A stretch of 64,000 nt of DNA. Source: Bartonella schoenbuchensis R1. Its GTDB lineage: Bacteria; Pseudomonadota; Alphaproteobacteria; Rhizobiales; Rhizobiaceae. Under the pieces are notes generated by a model. It did not search any database and was not told where the DNA came from. It was given only the letters and a program-made list of their open reading frames with translations. The stretch's first letter is position 1. Each line of letters begins with the position of its first letter. Below, one piece after another: positions 52,315-62,106 of this stretch. The DNA is taken from assembly GCF_002022685.1 (NCBI RefSeq), contig NZ_CP019789.1, positions 186,001-250,000 of the forward strand. The letters run 5' to 3'. The translations under genes were made by a program, and so were the position numbers.

Positions 52315-53750
52315 ATGTGTGGGTTTATGGTTATGCGTTGTGTGTTAAAACATCATGTTTGTTTGTGTGTTCTCTCGACAGCTGTTCTGGCGGGTCTTGC
52401 TCTTATTACGGCTCAAACAAAAGTGTATGCCAAATCACTGAATTGTAATGGGTTTGTTAATGATAGGGCTAGTGGGGAGCCTGATGATCCTAGGGGTGAT
52501 AGTGAAACTGGGAAAATCGAGTGTGATGGGAGTGGGAGGTATGAGGGGGGGTATGGGAGGGGGAATATGAGGGGGAAGAGGTATCAGAGGGTGACGGGTG
52601 GTATAGGTGGTAGTAATGGGGAGCTGAGTGGTAATCGAGATATAGATATGGGTAAGGATCTTAAGCCTGCTGTGAAGGTGTACAATAAGGCAGATATTAC
52701 GATAGTAGGTAAGCTGACGGTTAAGGATAAGAATAGTAAGAGTACTGGTCCGGCGATTCAGGTGGAAAGTGGAGGGGTGCTGACGTTGGCGGGAGAGGTT
52801 GATATTCAAAATGTGAATAAGGGGATAGTGGCTGATGGTAAGGGGTCTTCTGTTACGGTACTTAAAGGATCGATAGGGGTTAGGGGAGATTATGTGATTG
52901 GGGTGAGTAATGGGGGGACTGTGACGTTGATGGGTACGAATTTTACAGGGGTGCGGCAAGGGATAGTGTTTAAGGGTTCGACGGGGGAAGCTAATGTGAT
53001 GGGGGTAGGGGCGAAGATTAATTTAGCAAATGGGGGTACGGGAGTGATAATGCAGGGGAAGGGGAGGGCTAATGCTACTGTGATGAATATGACGATTCAG
53101 GGAAGGGGGGTACGGGTGTGGGGGCTGAGATGATGGGGGAGGGGACGTTGATGTTGAATATGGTGAATATTTCACAGGTTGAGACGGGGGCGAGGGTGAC
53201 AAAGGGGACGTTGACAGTGATGGGAGAGGCGATGATTAGTGGAACTACGATGGGGCTTAAGGTGGAGGGGGGGAGTGCTAATGTGATGGGGGGGAAGATT
53301 GAGGGAACTACGGTGGGGGCTGAGGTGTCGGGGGATGGGGTGTTGAAGGTGATGGGAGAGGCGATGATTATGGTTACGGGGCGTAATGGTACGGGGCTTA
53401 AGGTGACGGGGTCGGGGAGTGCTACTATGATGGGGGGGTCGATTCAGGGAAGTGGGGGTGTTGGGAGTTATGGGGTGAAGGTGGATACTTCGGGGACGGT
53501 GACGTTGATGAATGTGGAGGTTTCAAGGTTTGAAACGGGGGTGTATGTGAAGAAGGGGGTGTTTAAGATGACTGAGGGGTCGATTACGGGAAATGGGGCA
53601 GGGAGTTATGGGGTGAGGGTGGGGGATGGAGATGTGAAGTTGAGTGAGGTGGAGATTTCAAAGGGTGTCTTACTAAAAATACGGGTGTCATATATATTTT
53701 ATGGTAAAGTGTTACAATATAATATTAGAACTTCCAATGTTGTTTTTTAG
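52315..53750 (+). pseudogene. passenger gene B, frameshifted and truncated
   Basis: It starts MCGFMVMRCVLKHH, with the same signal peptide as A. Its passenger is close to the beginning of A, with extra segments. At 53105-53110 a run of six G, where seven would keep the frame, shifts it; the next frame continues GAEMMGEGTLMLNMV. Restored length is about 478 residues. Passenger homology ends near 53665 (VEISKG) and the last 28 codons are unrelated AT-rich sequence, so the 3' part has been lost. No beta-barrel. Confidence 0.75.
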
Positions 53751-53921
53751 ATGGCCATTTTATAGAATGGCTGTTTTAATTTTGTGAAATAGAACAGCAA
53801 AAGTAATAGGAAAATAGCTACTTCATGCGTTTGCATAAACGCTGATGCATTATTCTACCAATTACAAAAACACCAGAGAATACTCTACTTTATAATGTAT
53901 AGTGTGTCTTTTTATACCCAA

Positions 53922-54665
53922 TCATTGTAATGTACTTATTTTAAATTGATTGATATCATAAAGTAAATCACGAAGCCCGCAAAGAACATGAGAAAAAATT
54001 GCTGCACCTGCTTTGGATGTTGCTTTACTTGCATTTCCTGCTGCTCCTCGTGGGTTAAGATCACGCATTGTCCACCCAAAGGCATGAGGTCCATAGGCAC
54101 GCAAATACTGATAATTAGCAATCATATCAGCTTGTTTGTTATAAAAATTTTCTGCCTGTTCCATCTGTACTTTTTCTGGGGCTAAATAGAGCATTAAGGA
54201 AGTTTCAATAAATCCTCCATGAATATCAAGGTGATGCTCAGATGGCTCTATTAAGCCTTCCGGTAAACCAAAACGATTCCAGCTTGTTGCTACTGCAAGC
54301 ATTGAAAATCGTTTTCGTAATTCAGTAATGACAATGCTTATTAAAGGTGAATTGCCTCCATGAGCATTTAGGAAGAGAAAACGCTTGATACCTTTACGGT
54401 GGCATCTCTCACCGATATTAATCCAGCGTTCTATAGCATCAGAAAAGGTGAGTGTTTGTGTGCCGGGAACATCCATATGTTCTATAGAATAACCAATCTT
54501 TTCTACAGGTAATAGTTTAATATGAAATTGCCCTTTTATTTGTAAAATGAGTGCTTTTGCAAAAGCTTCAGCAATGATCCAATCAGTTTCAAAGGGAAGG
54601 TGATTTCCGTGATATTCATGAGCACCTAAAGGTAAAAGAGCGAGAGAAAATGTATCAGATATCAT
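53922..54665 (-). CDS. creatininase-family amidohydrolase
   Basis: Metal-dependent amidohydrolase of the creatininase family, about 247 residues from the ATG at 54665; a TTG 36 bases upstream is in frame and there is no clear ribosome site for either. Metal-site motifs are LLPLGAHEYHGNHLPFETD, NAHGGN and DIHGGFIETS, with a conserved RGAAGNASKATSKAG end. Members act on creatinine, cyclic amides or formamide-type cofactor precursors; the substrate cannot be assigned. It lies between truncated passenger B and the region before C, in opposite orientation, with intact frame and ordinary base composition. Confidence 0.85.
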   Translation of the reverse strand: MISDTFSLALLPLGAHEYHGNHLPFETDWIIAEAFAKALILQIKGQFHIKLLPVEKIGYSIEHMDVPGTQTLTFSDAIERWINIGERCHRKGIKRFLFLNAHGGNSPLISIVITELRKRFSMLAVATSWNRFGLPEGLIEPSEHHLDIHGGFIETSLMLYLAPEKVQMEQAENFYNKQADMIANYQYLRAYGPHAFGWTMRDLNPRGAAGNASKATSKAGAAIFSHVLCGLRDLLYDINQFKISTLQ

Positions 54666-54701
54666 AAATTCATTATCAAATAGGAGTAAATAAATTTGCA
54701 A

Positions 54702-55387
54702 AATGCATCCAGTATGATGGAGTTATTTTTTAAAAGATTTTAATTCATATGTGCAAGAAAGGCAAATTGCTTACTCGGTTTTGATCAAGATCTTATTATG
54801 ATATTAATTTAGTCACTATATCCACCGATTAATGCATACACGATAATCCTGATATTATATCAATATGATGATTAATTAAGGTTAGCACAAAATAAAATTG
54901 TAAGCAGATGAATGTATCAAACGTCTTATTATTGATGTTCCAAAAAATTTACATTGCTTGATTAAAGTAAGTTGCGCAATTTGTAGATCCAAAATAATAA
55001 ATGTGAGGTACACGAATTACTTTTAAAGAAATATAAAACTCGCAACCGTTGTCAATAAATTTAAAAGATGACTTGCTATAAAAATTAATAAATAAGTATA
55101 GCGAAAACATAAAAATTTGCAAATAAATTGGCATTAATGCTTTATTTTGTTTGTTTTATTACTTTTACAAACAAGGTAGGGATTTGTATTATGTATGTAC
55201 ACGCTATTAGCTACATATGTGTATGTTGTTTTGACATTTTTACATCAAAAAAACGTCACAAAATCCACTAGAAAAACCGAATAGCTTTCTTTAATTTTCC
55301 AAAAGAAACTGTGACCGCTTTCTAAGCAATTAAAAATAAAATTTTCTCCGATATTTTCTCTAACTTTTTTGTTGGTTAGCAATTAAA
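54702..55387. other. AT-rich non-coding stretch
   Basis: No gene recognised on either strand. It presumably includes the promoter of the creatininase-family gene. Confidence 0.4.
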
Positions 55388-55417
55388 AAAACAGAATGAA
55401 ACGTTCCGTTTCTGTTT
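55385..55417 (-). terminator. possible terminator of the minus-strand remnant
   Basis: Read on the minus strand, AAACAG/CTGTTT and AAACG/CGTTT form a bulged stem followed by a T run. It lies about 50 bases past the end of the minus-strand remnant at 55464. Confidence 0.35.
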
Positions 55418-55463
55418 CCACGCAGTAGGAGGGGGCAAGCCCTAAAAATCGAAGAGGGATTAC

Positions 55464-55929
55464 TCATTTTTGCAGACTGTTTGTAAAACAAACTGGCGAA
55501 AAATGGGGATATAATTTTAAAGTTGTTAGGTCGGCTTGTTGAGGGAAAGGGTTGTTCACTTCCCCCAGTTTGTATAAGTAATTATTTTTTGTAATTTCAT
55601 TTCTCTCATATAGTTTGTTCGTTTGAATTAAATAACCCCTAGATAAAACATTCAAGATGTAATCTCCACGCTTTTCGTTATCAATCATACCACGCAAATG
55701 CTCTCTAGGCAAATAAATGAGTTGTCGAGCGTATTTTTCGAGAATGATGCCAAATATAGCAAGCCAAACTTTTTAAAATTTTATTTATTCTAGTTTGTTT
55801 AACAGCATTGGAGTTAGTTAGTATTTTATTTTCCAGAGTGATTGATATTTGCATCAAATGGTGATGATGGAATTTGAATGCAGAGTGAAAATAACCCAGA
55901 AAGAGTATCTCCCAATCCTTGGCCATCAA
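55464..55929 (-). pseudogene. unrecognised minus-strand gene, apparently broken
   Basis: The first part (55929 down to about 55775) encodes MAKDWEILFLGYFHSAFKF and continues. After the A-run near 55770 a different frame continues plausibly as LAIFGIILEKYARQLIYLP then REHLRGMIDNEKRGDYI to a stop at 55464. Removing one A from AAAAA would fuse the two. I recognise no family. It may be a phage-derived gene, given the surroundings. Confidence 0.4.
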
Positions 55930-56313
55930 TATAATGGGTGTATAAATATTATATTCTTTTGAACAGAGGCTAAGAGATCAAAAGCTTTATTTTCATTTCA
56001 AGTAATGAGCTAATGGTAAAAATGTTGTTTCTCCATTATCGATAATATATTAGCAGTCAAAATTCAGCAGTTTTTCTATTACTGCAGGGAAATACACAAG
56101 ATGTTGAAGATCCATGAGTATTTAAGAAATTGCGTGGTTAGTGGAATACTTTGTGTCATTACATTTGTGGTATCGGTTAAGGTGATAATTTGTAATTATT
56201 TTGGTAGAGAGCATAGTATTGTAGCCGGCGTTTTTTGTATTGCCAATAATAGAAGAATGGGCAATAGCCTTAAAACAATTTTAGTTGAAGTAGAAGTTTT
56301 TACAAAGCGTATA
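55930..56313. other. stretch left of the second long repeat
   Basis: Mostly without signal. An 87-codon frame at 56101-56364 starts with a hydrophobic segment but its last 17 codons lie in the repeat, which upstream of gene A does not continue in the same frame; I do not accept it as a gene. Confidence 0.35.
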
Positions 56314-56892
56314 AAGCTTTTGCTAGTTCCTACAGCAGTATCCACTGATCAACGAAGTTTATAGTTTATATCTATAGAGGAAGCATGGGAGAAGGAAACA
56401 ACACATCAAGCTTTTGCATAGTGTGTATATGGTTGAATTATTTCAGCACAGTCGAAGATCTGTTTAGAGCGTTTGAAGAATGAATGGTTGGTGTTGGTAA
56501 GATAGTATGCAAGTCATTGTGGGGTTTTATAAATGCGTGCAGGTAACTGAATTATGCTTTCTCCAGTGTATGATTGAGTTTAGTGAGCTTAGTAATATTT
56601 GGCGGTAGTTAGTTTTTGAACACATACCCTATTTGTTTATAAGTTTGATTTATCGTTTATGGTTTAGGTGTGTTTATTTTCCCTTTTATGTTTTGTAGGT
56701 TTATTTTTTTATTTTGGGTCTGTGTTTAGGATCGTGTTTAGAGAGCATTTTGTTTTGTTTTGATGTTTTTTGTAGAAGGCTTTCTGGGGGCGTTTGATTT
56801 GGGGATCAAGCCATTCATGTGTGTTTTCATTTTTGTTTTTTCTTTTTTTTTAAGAAGATTTTGTCTCTTTTAATCAGGGTGATTTAAAGAGG
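56314..56892 (+). repeat. 579-base upstream repeat of passenger gene C
   Basis: Near-identical partner of 44540-45118 (offset 11,774), including the leader hairpin at 56789-56812 and the T-rich run before the ATG. Confidence 0.85.
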
Positions 56893-58307
56893 ATGTATGG
56901 GTTTATGGTTATGCGTTGTGTGTTAAAACATCATGTTTGTTTGTGTGTTCTCTCGACAGCTGTTCTGGCGGGTCTTGCTCTTATTACAGCTCAAACAAAA
57001 GTGTATGCCAAATCACTGAATTGTAATGGGATTGCTAATGATAGGGCTAGTGGGGAGCCTGGTGATCCTAGTGGTGATAGTAAAACTGGGAAAATCGAGT
57101 GTGATGGGGATGGGAGGTATGAGAAGAAGTATGGGAGGGTGAGTATTGGGGGGCAGTATCAGAGGGTGATGGGTGGTATAGGTGGTAGTAGTGGGGAGCT
57201 GAATGGTGATCGAGATATAGATATGGGTGCGGATCCTAGTAATGCGCCTGCTGTGAAGGTGTACAATAAGGCAGATATTACGATAGTAGGTAAGCTGAAG
57301 ATTACGGATAAGAATAGTAAGAGTACTGGTCCGGCGATTCAGGTGGAAAGTGGAGGGGTGCTGACGTTGGCGGGGAATGTTGATATTCAAAATGTGAATA
57401 AGGGGATATTGGCTGATGGTAAGGGGTCTTCTGTTACGGTACTTAAAGGATCGATAGGGGTTAGGGGAGATTATGTGATTGGGGTGAAGAATGGGGGGAC
57501 TGTGACGTTGATTGATGGGGTGAAGGTTAATGGAGGGGAGATAGTGGTGGGTCAGGGTGGGGGGACTGTGACGTTGGTGGGTACGAGTTTTAGTAATGTC
57601 AAGACGGGGATAGTGTTTATGGGAGATAAGGGGACGGCTAATGTAAGTGGGGGAGCAGGAGGGGCGACGATTAATTTAGCAAGTGGGAATAGCACCGGGG
57701 TGATAATGCAGGGGACGGGGGGAGCTAATGCTACTGTGATGAATATGACGATTCAGGGAGGGGGGGTACGGGTGTGGGGGCTGAGATGATGGGGGAGGGG
57801 ACGTTGATGTTGAATATGGTGAATATTTCAAGGGTTGGAGTGGGGGCGAGGGTGACAAAGGGGACGTTGGAGGTGATAAAGGGGTCGATTCAGGGAACTA
57901 CGGTGGGGCTTAGTGTGACGGGGGGGAGTGCTACTATGATGGGGGGGTCGATTCAGGGAGGTGGGACTGGGAGTTATGGGGTGATTGTGGAGAGCTCGGG
58001 GAATGTGACGTTGAGTGGAGGGGTGGAGGTTTCAAGGTTCGCAACGGGGGTGTATGTGAAGGGGGGGACGTTTAAGATGACTGAGGGGTCGATTACGGGA
58101 ATGGGAAATAGTCAGGGCACGGGGATATATGCGGTGGGAGGGAATGTGACGTTGAGTGGAGGGGTGGATATTTCAGGGTTCGCAACGGGGGTGAGGGTGG
58201 AGAAGGGGGTGTTGGAGATAAAGGGGGGGTTGACGATTAGTTTAGCAAGTGGAGGTGGGTATGGGGTGATTGTGGGGAGTTCGGTGAAGAGTGCGAGTTG
58301 TTTATAA
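56893..58307 (+). pseudogene. passenger gene C, frameshifted and truncated
   Basis: It starts MYGFMVMRCVLKHH like A. The early part adds a segment TLVGTSFSNVKTGIVF absent from A. At about 57758-57765 a run of seven G, where eight would keep the frame, shifts it at the same place as in B; the next frame continues GAEMMGEGTLMLNMVNISRV. Restored length is about 471 residues. It ends within VKSAS, where the coding sequence joins TTGTTTATAAGTTTGATTTATC, the leader of copy D. No beta-barrel. Confidence 0.75.
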
Positions 58308-58557
58308 GTTTGATTTATCGTTTATGGTTCAGGTGTGTTTATTTTCCCTTTTATGTTTTGTAGGTTTATTTTTTTGTTTTGGGTCTGTGTTTAGGATCGT
58401 GTTTAGAGAGCATTTTGTTTTGTTTTGATGATTTTTTGTAGAAGGCTTTCTGGGGGCGTTTGATTTGGGGATCAAGCCATTCATGTGTGTTTTCATTTTT
58501 GTTTTTTCTTTTTTTTAAGAAGATTTTGTCTCTTTTAATCAGGGTGATTTAAAGAGG
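58298..58557 (+). repeat. leader repeat upstream of passenger gene D
   Basis: It matches the leaders of A and C from TTTGTTTATAAGTTTG onwards, including the hairpin at 58455-58478. It overlaps the last codons of gene C. Confidence 0.8.
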
Positions 58558-60283
58558 ATGTATGGGTTTATGGTTATGCGTTGTGTGTTAAAACATCATG
58601 TTTGTTTGTGTGTTCTCTCGACAGCTGTTCTGGCGGGTCTTGCTCTTATTACAGCTCAAACAAAAGTGTATGCCAAATCACTGAATTGTAATGGGTTTAC
58701 TAATACTAGTGCTAGTGGGGATCCTGATGATCCTAGGGGTGATAATCCAAATAAGCGGATCGAGTGTGATGGGGATGGGAGGTATGAGGGGGAGTATGGG
58801 AAGGGGTATGGGAAGTATGAGAGGGGTACTGGGGTATAGGTGGTAGTAGTGGGGAGCTGAATGGTGATCGAACTATAGATATGAGCACGCATCCTAGTAA
58901 TGCGCCTGCTGTGAAGGTGCATGGGGGAGGGCTGAGATTACGATAGTAGGTAAGCTGAAGATTACGGATAAGAGTAAGCGTAATACTGGTCCGGCGATTC
59001 AGGTGGAAAGTGGAGGGGTGCTGACGTTGGCGGGGAATGTTGATATTCAAAATGTGAATAAGGGGATATTGGTTAAGGATTCAAAGTCTTCTGTTATTGT
59101 GACACAGGGGAAGATTGGGGTTAGGGGAGATTATGTGATTGGGGTGAGTAATGGGGGGACTGTAACGTTGAATGATGGGGTGAAGGTTAATGGAGGGGAG
59201 ATAGTGTTTATGGGGAATGGAAAGGCTAATGTAAGTGGGGGAGCAGGAGGGGCGACGATTAGTTTAGCAAATGGGAATAGCACCGGGGTGATAATGCAGG
59301 GGAAGGGGAGGGGAGAGGTGATGAATATGACGATTACAGGAAGTGGGAGTATTGGGGCTGATGTGTCGGGTGGGGTGTTAGAGGTGATGGGGAATGTGAC
59401 GATTATGGGAACTACGATGGGGCTTAGGGTGGCGGGGGGGGAGTGCTACTATGGTGGGGGGGTCGATTCAGGGAATGGGAAATAGTCAGGGCACGGGGAT
59501 ATATGCGGTGGGGGATGTGACGTTTTGAGTGGAGGGGTGGATATTTCAAGGTTCGCAACGGGGGTCTATGCGAAGAAGGGGGTGTTGAAGATGACTGGGG
59601 GGTCGGTGAAAGGGTTTACGGAATATGGGGTGATGGTGGGGGAGGGGGTGGAGAGTGCGAGTTTGATGGGGACAACGATTACGGGAGATGGAAAGGGTAC
59701 GGGGGTGATGATGATGGGGGGTGATGTGATGTTGAATATGGTGAATATTTTAAAGGTTAAAACGGGGGTGAGGGTGGAGAAGGGGATGTTGAAGATTCTT
59801 GAGGGGTCGGTAACAGAGTTTACGGGAACGGGGGTGATGGTGGGGAGTGAGGTGAAGAGTGCGAGTTTGATGGGGACAACGATTACGGGAGATGGAAAGG
59901 GTACGGGGGTGATGATGATGGGGGGTGATGTGATGTTGAATATGGTGAATATTTCAAGGGTTAAAACGGGGGTGTATGCGGAAAAGGGGACGTTGATAAT
60001 GAATCAGGGGTCGGTAACAGATTTTGCGAGTTATGGGGTGATGGTGGGAGATGGGGTGAAGAGTGCGAGTTTGATGGGTGTGGAGATTACGGGAAAGGAT
60101 AGTGGGGATAGCTATGGGGTGTATGCGATGGGTGGAGATGTGACGTTGAATATGGTGATGATTTCACAGGTTGAAATGGGGGTCTATGCGAGGAAGGGGG
60201 TGTTGAAGATGGAGGGGGGGTCGGTAACAGAGTTTACGAAGACAGGAGTTATTCCTGTGATGTGTCATACTGATCTTAATTGA
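58558..60283 (+). pseudogene. passenger gene D, several frameshifts, truncated
   Basis: It starts MYGFMVMRCVLKHH with the shared signal peptide. Relative to A and C it has lost a base near 58826, lost a G in the GGGGG run near 58924, gained a G near 59440 (eight instead of seven) and gained two T near 59523. Stops follow the first and third of these. The frame from 59525 on matches A with VTDFASYGVMVGDGVKSASL-like repeats and ends at about 60238, where it joins unrelated sequence (KTGVIPVMCHTDLN). It is the most degraded copy and lacks a beta-barrel. Confidence 0.75.
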
Positions 60284-60591
60284 GACCTTTCTTTTTTCAG
60301 TAAATATAACTGCCCTACAAACTTCAATTCGTATTCTTTTCTATACGCACGATTATTCCTCTTATTTAGATAATATGACTATGCCACACTACGACAGAGT
60401 ATTTAGCGAGTAGCTTTATTGAAAAAATGTTTTTAACAAGTAACCTTCCAATAATGATTCTAAATACAAAAAAATGGGAGGGAAGCATGCGATCAATATT
60501 ATGTTGGCTAATTGATAACACTACATTCTTATTACATTGGATAAATAATAGTACTACATTTTCAACGATGGAGTCTTAACAAACAACTTAA
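60284..60591. other. AT-rich stretch after passenger D
   Basis: Stops in all frames; nothing recognised. Confidence 0.35.
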
Positions 60592-61172
60592 AATTTTTCA
60601 AAGACAAACTACAGCATCAGAAATACAAACTGCTATCTTACAGAAGATAAAAAAGCCAGGGATTTAGGACCATATCTCCAATTGAATGCACAGTTTATGC
60701 CACAGGAATATCAAGGTACTTCAGAAAATACAGTGAGGTTATGTGTTGGAAATCTTACGAAGAAAGATGTAATGATAAGGAGTATACGCATATCAAAAAA
60801 TAGTCCTTTCAAATTTGTGAAAAATGCTTGCCATTTCGTAGATTGGAAAATTCAGGGTTCGAATGAACACCTCATTTTTAACAAAACAAGTTCCAAACAT
60901 ATTTCCTTATGTCCAGAAAAGATAAAATCCAACGCCGATAAAGAGTATGCCTTAAATTTTTTCATTGTACCTGCTGCAAGAAGTACTTGTTTTGATTTAA
61001 TAATTACCTGTCGTAGTGTCGTAGCTTCCTTACATGCCGTAAGCCTAGTTCTAGAAATATCGCCAATTTTACACTTGAACACACTTCAATTGTTAATCCA
61101 GAAGAAACATTTACTGTTCATTTCTGGGCGTCATGGCCACGCTCAAAAGATACGCATATTGATATTGTTTTC
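60592..61172 (+). pseudogene. gene remnant of unknown family
   Basis: An open frame without an ATG start runs from 60592 (after a TAA): it reads YLTEDKKARDLGPYLQLNAQ, then FMPQEYQGTSENTVRLCVGN and beyond, with regular beta-strand-like alternation. Near 61010-61060 the frame shifts and the plausible end is ANFTLEHTSIVNPEETF followed by HFWASWPRSKDTHIDIVF and a stop at about 61170. It looks like the C-terminal part of a larger, beta-rich protein. I do not recognise it. Cys content suggests an exported protein, by inference only. Confidence 0.45.
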
Positions 61173-61215
61173 TAGAAGAAACTTTTTTACTGAAGATATT
61201 CCCTTTTGGCTATGA

Positions 61216-62006
61216 TAAGCGATTAGCACTTTCAACTTGGTAAGAGAAACTATATAATCTAAGGTCTTCTTTTTTATTGGTTAATGCACTAACTCTATAT
61301 AATTCAAGTTATTAAGCACCTTACAATTTGTAAAGCTAATTTTTGTTTTGATCATACAGTGTTTTGTTTTTTGCTCAATTAAAGTAAACAACTTCTCAAT
61401 CGACTTATCTCATTCTGCAAGAGTTGCTTCATACCATTTCATTCAAGAATCAAAATCTTGTTTTATGCCACGTTTGTTGTTCTTTCATAATTTCTGTGTG
61501 AATCCGTGTATCATTTTACAAGATCTTCCTCGCTGATTTCATAGAGTCCTATTTTCTCACGTAATCTATAAACGTTACAGCAATAATACTTTTTCTCAAC
61601 ACGCCTAAAAAAACTAACAAAAACAACCATTTTCAATACATGCTTGTTTCACTCCATAGATGAGATGCTCTCAAAATTAAGGATAACAAGTTATGACAAC
61701 TTTTTCATAGCAGAAATAGTGCAAAATATGATTATTAGACCAAGAAATACAAATTTTGATCCAAGCTGCTTAACTCTATAGGGAGCGTTATTTCATTATT
61801 ATTACAAGCAAGCGTTCCCACCCATTAAAGAGAGAGACACTGAGATGATATTTGATGATGATAGATATGCTACAATATGTAGATACGCATAGCTTTCTTT
61901 AATTGTATCAATAATAACGATTCACAATTGTAGGCGAAGGAGTATTTGCCGGGCCATATAAGCTAGGTATATAAGATGAAAAGAGAAATAAAGATAAAAA
62001 AACAGA
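61216..62006. other. non-coding stretch before the att-like site
   Basis: AT-rich with stops throughout; no gene, repeat or RNA recognised. Confidence 0.35.
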
Positions 62007-62022
62007 TGGTGCCCAGACGCGG
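62007..62022 (-). other. att-like tRNA 3'-end sequence
   Basis: The minus strand reads CCGCGTCTGGGCACCA, which looks like the T-arm/acceptor end of a tRNA gene including CCA and would pair with a 5' end GCCCAGA, as in alphaproteobacterial tRNA-Phe. No tRNA body is attached, so it is best read as a phage att site 85 bases from the integrase stop codon. Confidence 0.5.
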
Positions 62023-62106
62023 CCCGCTTATAATCAATAAAATCAATAGGTTACTGCAAAGGTAAGGGAATTTGTGCTTATTGATTTTATTAAGTTTTTT
62101 TGCATT

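Noticed and set aside
45239-52959. Many long minus-strand open frames rich in His, Pro, Ser and Thr opposite the passenger genes
   Set aside because: They mirror the G-rich, repetitive plus strand (few C, so few stops on the other strand) and have no start signals or family resemblance.
56101-56364. 87-codon open frame before the repeat of passenger C
   Set aside because: Its 3' part lies in the duplicated leader, where the partner copy at 44540 does not continue the same frame upstream, so it is probably chance.
45119-60283. Programmed ribosomal frameshifting to join the passenger frames
   Set aside because: No slippery heptamer with a downstream pseudoknot is apparent, the sites differ in sequence, and non-passenger genes show the same kind of lesion.
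62007-62085. A complete tRNA gene beside the integrase
   Set aside because: Only the 3'-end-like 16 bases are present; no D-arm or anticodon arm can be traced on the minus strand next to them.
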